A stretch of 6,694 nt of DNA from DATJJW01 sp035491935 (lineage in GTDB: Bacteria > Pseudomonadota > Alphaproteobacteria > ATCC43930 > CGMCC-115725), in NCBI GenBank assembly GCA_035491935.1, contig DATJJW010000129.1:1-6694 (forward strand). Reading direction: 5' to 3'. Positions within the stretch are counted from its first letter, which is position 1; each line of letters begins with the position of its first letter. Position numbers and translations under genes: made by a program. Below the pieces are notes generated by a model. That model was not told the origin of the DNA. It did not search any database and worked only from the letters and a program-made list of their open reading frames with translations. Of the stretch, positions 1 through 6,694 are shown in pieces.

Positions 1-860
1 CCCGCCTCCAGCATCGGCACATCCTTGCTCTTGGCCGCCGACAGGATGAGGCTGCCCAGCCCCTGGTAGCGGAACAGCGTCTCGACGACGACCAGCCCGC
101 CGATGAGATAGCCGCTCTGCGTCGCCATGACGGTCACCGTCGGCAGCAACGCATTGCGCATGACGTGCCGCCGGATGACGGTAGCCATCGGCAGCCCTTT
201 CAGGATCGCGGTGCGCGTGTAGTCGGCGGCCAGCGCCTCGACCATGCCCGCCCGGGCCATGCGCGCCATATAGCCGAAGAACACGAAGGTCAAGGGTAGC
301 GCCGGCAGGATCAGATAATGGATCTGGGTGGCAGCCCCCGCCCCATCCGGCCAGGTCGCCGTGATCGGCAACCAGCGAAGCCAGACGCCGAAGACCAGGA
401 TCAGCACGATGGAGGAGACGAATTCCGGCACGATGCTGAATGACAAGCCCGTCAGCGTGATCGCGCGATCGATCCAGCACCCGGCATGCAGCGCCGCCCA
501 GATGCCGCCGATGAGGCTCAGCGGCACGACGATGCAGAAGGCCATGCCGCCCAGCTTCAGCGAATTGACCAGCGCCGATCCCAACAGCGGTGCCACCGGC
601 TGTTGCAGTGCATAGGAGGTGCCGAGATTGCCCGCCAGCAAACGGCCGATCCAGAGGAGGTACTGGGTCAACGCCGGACGGTCGACGCCAAGCTGATGAT
701 CGAGATTGGCGACCGCCTGCGGATCGGCCAATGGCCCCAGGATCGCACGGCCCACATCGCCCGGCAGCAACCGGCCGGCAATGAAGACGAGAACGCTGAG
801 CAGCCAGAGCGTCACCAGCGACAGCAGGACGCGCTTCGCCAGATGCCTCGCGAGCCTCAC
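1..860 (-). CDS. Dpp/Opp-type ABC importer permease (DppB/GsiC-like), 3' end off window
   Basis: Inner-membrane permease subunit of a peptide/nickel/opine-type ABC importer (binding-protein-dependent transport family, BPD_transp_1). Translating the minus strand from GTG at 860 gives 286 uninterrupted residues to the window edge, with the C-terminus missing. Residues 1-34 read MRLARHLAKR, a hydrophobic helix, then LLPGD, the typical DppB opening. Further membrane helices lie near 101-124, 137-160, 182-198 and 249-273. The cytoplasmic EAA loop that contacts the ATPase is clear at about 208-240 (EALAADYTRTAILKGLP, then RNALLPTVTV). The segment LIGGLVVVETLFRYQGLG (252-269) is also family-typical. 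The GTG overlaps the stop of the upstream binding-protein gene (GTGA), and a GGAG at 874-871 lies 10 bases before it, so coupled translation is likely. Family is secure; substrate (dipeptide, oligopeptide, glutathione or other) cannot be read from the permease. Confidence 0.93.
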   Translation of the reverse strand, partial: MRLARHLAKRVLLSLVTLWLLSVLVFIAGRLLPGDVGRAILGPLADPQAVANLDHQLGVDRPALTQYLLWIGRLLAGNLGTSYALQQPVAPLLGSALVNSLKLGGMAFCIVVPLSLIGGIWAALHAGCWIDRAITLTGLSFSIVPEFVSSIVLILVFGVWLRWLPITATWPDGAGAATQIHYLILPALPLTFVFFGYMARMARAGMVEALAADYTRTAILKGLPMATVIRRHVMRNALLPTVTVMATQSGYLIGGLVVVETLFRYQGLGSLILSAAKSKDVPMLEA

Positions 861-2503
861 CCGAAGGATGCTCCGGCCAGGAAGAGCTGTGCCGTCGCCA
901 ATGGCTTTACGCCCTTCAGGTTTTTCGTTGTGGCGGTGAGGAAATTGTAGAAATAGCCGAACAGGACCGGCGTCTCGTCGAGCAGCAGCCGCTCGATCTT
1001 GCCCGCCGTGTCGCGCTGGGCTTTGAGGTCGACGGCGCCGACATATTGCCGGACCAGCCCGTCGTAATCCTTGTTCCTGAAATGCGCGGCATTCCATTGC
1101 CCGTCACTGAGCAGCGGCGCCGACAGGAACACGTCCGGCACGCCGCGATGGCCGTAATCGGTGATGCCCATGGTGCTGTCGAGCCAGTCCGACTTGCCGA
1201 ATGCCGACTGGCCGTAATAGGCACCCTGGCTCTCGACCTTGAGATCGACATCGATGCCGAGCGGCTTCAGCGCATTCTGCATCAGCACGGCATATTGCGG
1301 GATCTCGATGAACTGCTCGGCCGTGAGCGTCAGCTTGGTACCGGGCTGCAGCCCGGCCGCCTGCACCAGCTGCTTGGCCTTGCCCAGATCGAATTGGCGC
1401 TGCGGCACCGTCCTGTCGGTCGACGGGAAGACCGGCGCGAAGGGGCTGTCATTGCCGAGATCGGCCCGGCCGCGGAACAGCCCCTTGACCAGCCCGGCGC
1501 GGTTGAGGGCCAGGCCCACCGCCTGGCGCACGCGCTTGTCCTTGAACGGGTCCATGTCGCAGCGCATGTGGACCTGGGTGTGGGCGCTGGATTTCAACGC
1601 GATGATGTCGATGTCGGGCGCGTTCAGCAGCGCCTCGCCGCCGATCGCCGAGAATTGCGCGACGATGTCGACCTGGCGGCCCTGCATCGCCAGGATCTGT
1701 GCCTGCTGATTGCCATAGAAAGAATATTCCAGCCGGTCGGGCAGCGCCTTCGGTCCCCAGTAATCGGGGTTGCGCACGAAGCTGGCGCCGACCCGGGACA
1801 CGAACTTCTCCAGCTTGAAGGGTCCGGTGCCGTCGAAGCTTTTCTCGTAATCGCCCTGGAAATCGGCCGGCAGGATGATGGCGTTGTAATTGTCGGAAGA
1901 GACGTAATAGGCGAAGTTGCCATGCGGTTGGTCGAGGTGGAATTCGACGGTGTAATCGTCGAGCTTGCGTGTGCCGCCCTTGGACAGCACGCCCTTGAAC
2001 ACCGACAACGCGTTGGAGGCATTCTTGGGATCGGCCAGCCTGTCCATCGTCGCGACCACGTCGTCGGCGACCAGGGTCTTGCCGCTGTGGAACTTGACGC
2101 CCTGGCGCAGCGCGAAGGTCCAGACGGTACCGTCCTTGTTGGTCTTCCAGGATGTGGCGAGGCCGGGCCTGAGATGCAGGTCCTGGCCGTCCATGACCAG
2201 GAATTCTCCGCATTGCTGCAACAAGGTGCCGCCAGCGGCATCCGACACCGTCACCGGGTTGATGGCGCCCGCCGGCATGGTCAAGGCGACGCGGATGGTA
2301 CCGCCGGGCTTGCCCGCAGCCGCCTGTGCATGTCCAGGCCCGATCAGCAGCCCGCCGCCCAGGAGCGGCGCCATGCCCAGTGCCGTACCCCGGCGCAGGA
2401 ATTCCCGCCGCCCGATGGAGCCGGCTACATATTCGTCAATGAGGTGGTTCTCGATGGGTCCCGCCTGGCGGCGGATGGTCTCGATGAAACGGCTGAGCGA
2501 CAT
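857..2503 (-). CDS. ABC transporter substrate-binding protein, family 5 (peptide/opine type), Tat signal
   Basis: Periplasmic binding protein (SBP_bac_5 family) that would deliver a peptide-like ligand to the permease encoded directly downstream; 548 aa, normal for the family. A twin-arginine signal is visible: GRREFLRRG at 31-39, a hydrophobic stretch at 40-56, and likely cleavage near AQA (59-61). The n-region before the arginines is long (about 30 aa, ending in IENHLIDEYVAGSIG), a layout I associate with a subgroup of proteobacterial family 5 binding proteins. The core signature lies at 112-149: RPGLATSW, KDGTVWTFALRQGVKFHSG, then ADDVV. GTGPFKLEKF follows later. I chose the ATG at 2503 because the AAGGGG at 2514-2509 gives it 5 bases of spacing; the adjacent ATG at 2506 is nearly as good. 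A further in-frame ATG at 2554 would add 17 residues of low-complexity sequence and would run across the ribosome site. Ligand unknown. Confidence 0.93.
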   Translation of the reverse strand: MSLSRFIETIRRQAGPIENHLIDEYVAGSIGRREFLRRGTALGMAPLLGGGLLIGPGHAQAAAGKPGGTIRVALTMPAGAINPVTVSDAAGGTLLQQCGEFLVMDGQDLHLRPGLATSWKTNKDGTVWTFALRQGVKFHSGKTLVADDVVATMDRLADPKNASNALSVFKGVLSKGGTRKLDDYTVEFHLDQPHGNFAYYVSSDNYNAIILPADFQGDYEKSFDGTGPFKLEKFVSRVGASFVRNPDYWGPKALPDRLEYSFYGNQQAQILAMQGRQVDIVAQFSAIGGEALLNAPDIDIIALKSSAHTQVHMRCDMDPFKDKRVRQAVGLALNRAGLVKGLFRGRADLGNDSPFAPVFPSTDRTVPQRQFDLGKAKQLVQAAGLQPGTKLTLTAEQFIEIPQYAVLMQNALKPLGIDVDLKVESQGAYYGQSAFGKSDWLDSTMGITDYGHRGVPDVFLSAPLLSDGQWNAAHFRNKDYDGLVRQYVGAVDLKAQRDTAGKIERLLLDETPVLFGYFYNFLTATTKNLKGVKPLATAQLFLAGASFG

Positions 2504-2507
2504 CATG

Positions 2508-2514
2508 TCCCCTT
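2508..2514 (-). promoter_or_regulatory. Ribosome binding site of the substrate-binding protein gene
   Basis: The minus strand reads AAGGGGAC directly before a double ATG (2506 and 2503). Spacing is short for the first ATG and about 5 bases for the second, which favours the second. The site rules against the upstream in-frame ATG at 2554, which has no comparable purine run. Confidence 0.6.
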
Positions 2515-2599
2515 GGCGCGCGCCACCCCCGGCGGACCAGGAACGCCATGACATTGGCGGCGGATTAAGCTTCTAATTTTGGACGTATCGCACGCGCTT

Positions 2600-2616
2600 C
2601 AATGCATTGCGCGCAA
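2600..2616. promoter_or_regulatory. Two overlapping 10-base palindromes, candidate operator
   Basis: CAATGCATTG (2600-2609) and TTGCGCGCAA (2607-2616) are each perfect palindromes and share three bases. They lie in the middle of the divergent promoter region, next to the AT-rich stretch. A dimeric regulator could bind one or both, but no regulator gene is in the window and I do not recognise the site as a known family's consensus. Perfect 10-base palindromes occur by chance, so this is tentative. Confidence 0.3.
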
Positions 2617-2696
2617 ATAGTCTCCGGCTACACGCTAGACTTGCTTATGCGTTTGCCCTCGTGTTTCTGATGAGCGGAGTGTCTTGCCCGCATCAG

Positions 2697-2703
2697 GGAG
2701 GGG
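2697..2703 (+). promoter_or_regulatory. Ribosome binding site of the MBL-fold hydrolase gene
   Basis: GGAGGGG ends 8 bases before the ATG at 2712. It decides the start: the longer in-frame reading from 2607 would place this site inside the coding region and would add 35 residues in front of a clean signal peptide. Confidence 0.65.
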
Positions 2704-2711
2704 TTGCCGCC

Positions 2712-3626
2712 ATGTCGATCAAGAAGAAAAGCAAGTTGTTCCTCATCGTCGCCGCTTGGCTGCTCGGCAGCGCCGGCCTCATGACCGATGCCGCCTGGGC
2801 GGCACCGGTCCCGGTGGCCCCGGCGGCGCAGGGCTTCATGCTCGGCAAGTTCCAGCTCTTCGCGCTGCGCGACATGCTCAACGTGCTACCCAATGACGGC
2901 AAGGTCTTCGGCAAGGATGTCGGACCGGCCAGGGTCGCGGATGCGCTGAAGAAGCTGGGCGCACCGACCGACAAGATCACGCTGGGCGTCGATGCGCTGC
3001 TGGTGAGGACACCGGATCGCGTCGTGCTGCTCGACACCGGCCTCGGCCCCAAGGTCGGCGGCGTGCTGATGCAGAGCCTGGCGCAAACCGGCATCCGGCC
3101 CGACCAGATCACCGACGTTCTGATCACCCACGCCCATGGCGACCATGTTGGCGGCTTGATGACGGCGGACGGCAAGCTGGCCTTCCCGCATGCGACCGTG
3201 CACATGTCGGCCACGGAATGGAACTGGATGCAGTCGAAGCCGGCGAACAAGCCGATCGTCGACGTCATCCGCGGCATGGTGAAGACCTTCACCCCGGGCG
3301 GCGAGGTCGTGCCGGGTTTTCGCTCCGTCGCCATTCCCGGGCACACGCCCGGCCATGTTGGATACCAGATCACCTCTGCCGGCCGGCATCTCTTCGACAT
3401 CGGCGACACGGCGCACAGCTCGCTGATCTCGCTGGCCGATCCCGCCTGGGCCAATGGCTACGACACCGACACCGCGCAAGGACGGGCATCGCGCGAGAAG
3501 ATCCTGGCGGAAGTGGCCGCCAGCCACGAGCGGATCTTCGCCCCGCATTTCCCCTTTCCCGGTATCGGCACCATCGCCAAAGCGGGCCACGCCTATGCCT
3601 GGAAGCCGGCGCGGCCCAAAAGCTGA
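2712..3626 (+). CDS. Secreted MBL-fold metallohydrolase, methyl parathion hydrolase/OPHC2-like
   Basis: Metal-dependent hydrolase of the metallo-beta-lactamase fold, 304 aa, probably periplasmic. A Sec signal peptide is clear: basic MSIKKKSK, hydrophobic 9-24, and AWA before AP (cleavage near 30). All the usual two-metal ligands are present: HAHGDH (H140, H142, D144, H145), H215 in GHTPGH, D232 in DIGDT, and H279 in APHFPFPGIG. VLLDTG at 105-110 is the strand before the active site. From memory, the ending HFPFPGIGTI with a following aromatic/proline tail, and the opening FMLGKFQLFALRD, resemble methyl parathion hydrolase (ASHLSFPGIG) and OPHC2-type enzymes rather than glyoxalase II or beta-lactamases. 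This group includes organophosphate, ester and lactone hydrolases, so the natural substrate is open. It is the first gene of a compact plus-strand cluster, with a 30-base gap to the next gene. Confidence 0.9.
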   Translation: MSIKKKSKLFLIVAAWLLGSAGLMTDAAWAAPVPVAPAAQGFMLGKFQLFALRDMLNVLPNDGKVFGKDVGPARVADALKKLGAPTDKITLGVDALLVRTPDRVVLLDTGLGPKVGGVLMQSLAQTGIRPDQITDVLITHAHGDHVGGLMTADGKLAFPHATVHMSATEWNWMQSKPANKPIVDVIRGMVKTFTPGGEVVPGFRSVAIPGHTPGHVGYQITSAGRHLFDIGDTAHSSLISLADPAWANGYDTDTAQGRASREKILAEVAASHERIFAPHFPFPGIGTIAKAGHAYAWKPARPKS

Positions 3627-3656
3627 TCGCCGGCCATAAAATCCAGGTTACGGACA

Positions 3657-4739
3657 GTGCGTGTGATCGGGGCGCTCGGCATCCTGGCGGCATTACTGGT
3701 AATGGTGGGGCTGGCAATGGCAGGGCCTGCCTTGGCCGGGCAATCCGCCGCCCCATCGAAGGCGCCGCCGCCAGGCACCGGGCAGCGTTTCGAGATTCCG
3801 ATCCGGACGATCATCCTGCCCTATGGCGATCTGCGGTATTCCATACCGATCATCATCGGCGGCACGACCGTCAATGCCATGTTGGATACCGGATCGCCTG
3901 GACTTCGGATCCTGGCGAGAGCGCTGCCGGCGGCGGCCATCACCGGCAAATCCGGTCCCGTACAGACGGTCGCCTATGGCGCCGGCGACGTCCTCGCGGG
4001 GCCGGTCGTCCGGTTCGATGCCAAATTCGGCCCCGCCACCCCCGTCACCACCATCCCCGCGCAGATCGTCATCGCCTATCAATGCACGGCGAGCCATCCG
4101 AATTGCCCGGCCTCGCTGCTGCATCCCGAGGAATACAAGATCGGCGGCGAACGGGTGGATGGCTTCGGCTATGACGCCATCATCGGTGTCGAGATGCCCC
4201 AGCCCGGAGCACACCCGCAGCCGGTCCCGAACCCGCTGACCGTCTTCGCCCGGCGCTGGATCGTGACCCTACCCATGCCCGACGACGACACCTCCGGAAA
4301 GATCATCGTCAACCCATCGACCGAGGAACTGCGCGGCTTCACGCTCTATCCCCTCGATCCCAAGCTGAAGGACACATACAACACGCTGGACGACGCCATC
4401 ATGGCCTGCCTCAAGGTCGGGAACCTGCAGCAATTCTGCGCGCCGACGACGCTGGATTCCGGCGCTCCCGCCTTCATGGCCTATTCGGACAATGTCGTAC
4501 GGCCTGGGTTCTTTCAGGACGCGAGCCCGGTGGAGCTGACCTTCGTCAATCCTCACGGCGTGCCCGACAGTTTTCGTTTTGCCGCCTCGCCTTACCCGGC
4601 AAGCCGCGTCCTGATCCTGCCCCTGCCCCAGGGCCAACCCAACCATATTGCGGCCGGCCTGCTTCCTTTTCAGTACTACTCGGTACTATATGACATGGAC
4701 GACAACGCGATTGGCCTCAGGCCACGCGTCAAATCCTGA
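3657..4739 (+). CDS. Secreted two-lobed pepsin-like aspartic protease homologue
   Basis: Predicted exported protein of 360 aa resembling eukaryotic-type pepsins (family A1). A signal peptide spans 1-28 (hydrophobic 4-22, ALA before GQ). Features in pepsin order: MLDTGSPGL with D77 (N-lobe catalytic motif); a flap-like AYGAGDVLAGP at 106-116 with Y107; YDAIIGVEM at 172-180 (like pepsin DGILGLA); a cysteine pair C251/C261 just before TTLDSGAPAF with D267 (C-lobe motif); and an ending YYSVLYDMDDNAIGLRP (340-356), close to pepsin YYTVFDRANNKVGLAP. A second cysteine pair is C143/C150. Only about 16 residues separate the signal from the first core strand, so there is no long pepsin-type propeptide. 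The residue after DSG is Ala, not Ser/Thr, so activity is uncertain. The start is GTG with weak ribosome-site support (AGG at 3645-3647); GTG at 3663 is an alternative. The next gene begins 10 bases after the stop. Automated annotation might call it hypothetical or retropepsin-like. Confidence 0.8.
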   Translation: MRVIGALGILAALLVMVGLAMAGPALAGQSAAPSKAPPPGTGQRFEIPIRTIILPYGDLRYSIPIIIGGTTVNAMLDTGSPGLRILARALPAAAITGKSGPVQTVAYGAGDVLAGPVVRFDAKFGPATPVTTIPAQIVIAYQCTASHPNCPASLLHPEEYKIGGERVDGFGYDAIIGVEMPQPGAHPQPVPNPLTVFARRWIVTLPMPDDDTSGKIIVNPSTEELRGFTLYPLDPKLKDTYNTLDDAIMACLKVGNLQQFCAPTTLDSGAPAFMAYSDNVVRPGFFQDASPVELTFVNPHGVPDSFRFAASPYPASRVLILPLPQGQPNHIAAGLLPFQYYSVLYDMDDNAIGLRPRVKS

Positions 4740-4749
4740 AGCGTCAAGA

Positions 4750-6491
<1,742 letters not shown>

Positions 6492-6507
6492 GCATCGTCC
6501 GCGTCAC

Positions 6508-6529
6508 ACCGGCCGCCGTCACGGCCGGT
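6508..6529. terminator. Perfect GC-rich hairpin just after the exporter operon, without T-run
   Basis: ACCGGCCG (6508-6515) and CGGCCGGT (6522-6529) form a perfect 8-base stem with a 6-base loop, starting 16 bases after the permease stop. No T-run follows, so it is either a 3'-end stabilising hairpin or an atypical terminator. Confidence 0.4.
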
Positions 6530-6543
6530 CTCGTCCGCACAAT

Positions 6544-6573
6544 AAAAAGCCCGCCTCTTTGGGGAGGCGGGCT
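6544..6573 (-). terminator. Intrinsic terminator stem with U-tract on the minus strand only
   Basis: AGCCCGCCTC (6548-6557) pairs perfectly with GAGGCGGGCT (6564-6573) around a 6-base loop. On the minus strand the stem is followed by TTTTTATT, a good intrinsic terminator. On the plus strand it is followed by CAGATTGC with no T-run, although by position it should end the exporter operon. It may be a formerly bidirectional terminator whose right flank was displaced. Confidence 0.65.
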
Positions 6574-6585
6574 CAGATTGCTGAC

Positions 6586-6613
6586 AAAGCCCTCGCCTTG
6601 AGCGGGGGCTTTT
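6586..6613 (+). terminator. Intrinsic terminator upstream of the transposase
   Basis: AAAGCCCTCGC (6586-6596) pairs with GCGGGGGCTTT (6602-6612), with one T-G wobble and a 5-base CTTGA loop, followed by a short T-rich tail (TTTTGATT). It could block read-through from the flanking operon into the transposase gene, an arrangement known for insertion-sequence ends. It could equally serve as the back-up terminator of the exporter operon. Confidence 0.55.
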
Positions 6614-6627
6614 GATTCAATGGCCTT

Positions 6628-6694
6628 ATGCTTAGGAAGCCCTCGCCGCACCAGGCGGCCCTTGAGATCGTGACGTTGGAGCAGCTCGTTCCTG
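6628..6694 (+). CDS. Transposase N-terminus, IS1182-like, cut by window end
   Basis: Only the first 22 codons are visible. They read MLRKPSPHQAAL, then EIVTLEQLVP. From memory this matches the conserved opening of IS1182-family transposases (MLRKP...Q..LE.V.L..LVP), which continue with a DUF772-type domain and a DDE catalytic domain. The reading frame is open to the window edge. No clear ribosome site precedes the ATG. The fragment is too short to tell whether the gene is intact, and the family call rests on this short motif alone. Confidence 0.6.
   Translation, partial: MLRKPSPHQAALEIVTLEQLVP

Larger units (their letters stand above)
2504..2711. promoter_or_regulatory. Divergent intergenic region between importer and hydrolase/exporter genes
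   Basis: About 200 bases between two divergent genes, so it should contain both promoters. The most AT-rich stretch is 2564-2582 (ATTAAGCTTCTAATTTT). On the plus strand TTGGAC at 2579-2584 could be a -35 box, with only a poor -10 (TGCATT at 2603-2608) 18 bases later. TAGACT at 2636-2641 is a better -10 match but lacks a good -35. On the minus strand TTGAAG (2602-2597) and CAAAAT are only 15 bases apart. None is convincing, so this is inferred mainly from gene layout. The plus frame remains open from 2607, but that part reads as ordinary leader sequence and has no ribosome site. Confidence 0.5.
6574..6694 (+). mobile_element. Left end of an insertion sequence, IS1182-like (partial, boundary inferred)
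   Basis: The window ends inside an apparent transposase gene. The element's left boundary is inferred to fall right after the terminator stem at 6573, because the expected T-run is missing there and the sequence changes to CAGATTGCTGACAAAG. The right end, inverted repeat and target duplication are outside the window, so neither boundary nor family can be confirmed here. Confidence 0.45.

Noticed and set aside
328..950. Several plus-strand open frames over the permease region
   Set aside because: The minus strand encodes an unmistakable DppB-type permease through 1-860, with an EAA loop and membrane helices; the plus-strand frames are low-complexity shadows.
1046..2551. Long plus-strand open frame (501 codons) opposite the substrate-binding protein gene
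   Set aside because: It is the antisense shadow of a clearly conserved gene with strong GC codon bias; its translation shows no recognisable domain and no ribosome site.
2607..2711. N-terminal extension of the MBL-fold hydrolase to 2607
   Set aside because: A good ribosome site and a typical signal peptide begin at 2712; the extension would bury the signal peptide.
3218..4174. 318-codon plus frame bridging the hydrolase and pepsin-like genes
   Set aside because: It overlaps two genes with signal peptides and catalytic motifs in other frames, and its translation is Arg/His-rich shadow sequence.
4648..4749. Upstream extension of the ATPase gene to 4648
   Set aside because: It would overlap about 90 bases of the pepsin-like gene, including its conserved C-terminal motif, and has no ribosome site.

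Overview
The window looks like a chromosomal segment of a GC-rich Alphaproteobacterium (Rhizobiales/Rhodospirillales-like). I infer this from the high GC content, strong third-position GC bias (which also creates long antisense shadow frames), the style of the peptide-type ABC transporter, and the start of an IS1182-like transposase. No rRNA, tRNA or CRISPR array is visible, and the species cannot be fixed from this sequence.

Left part (1-2503, minus strand): the first two genes of a Dpp/Opp-type ABC importer. A Tat-signal family 5 solute-binding protein is followed, with a 4-base stop/start overlap, by a DppB/GsiC-type permease that runs off the left edge. The second permease and the ATPases presumably lie beyond it.

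Centre (2504-2711): a divergent intergenic region of about 200 bases. It holds the only AT-rich stretch nearby and two overlapping perfect 10-base palindromes that could be an operator.

Right part (2712-6491, plus strand): four tightly packed genes, probably one operon. They are a secreted metallo-beta-lactamase-fold hydrolase of the methyl parathion hydrolase/OPHC2-like group, a secreted two-lobed pepsin-like aspartic protease homologue, and an ABC-2 exporter pair (ATPase and six-helix permease) closely resembling E. coli YadG/YadH. The gaps are 30 bases, 10 bases and a 4-base overlap. Two periplasmic or extracellular hydrolases linked to an ABC-2 exporter is the most unusual arrangement in the window. 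Its substrate is unknown.

Right edge (6492-6694): three inverted repeats, then the first 22 codons of an IS1182-like transposase. The middle repeat is a terminator stem with an A-run on its left but no T-run on its right. This is what would be expected if an insertion sequence had landed immediately after the stem of a bidirectional terminator.
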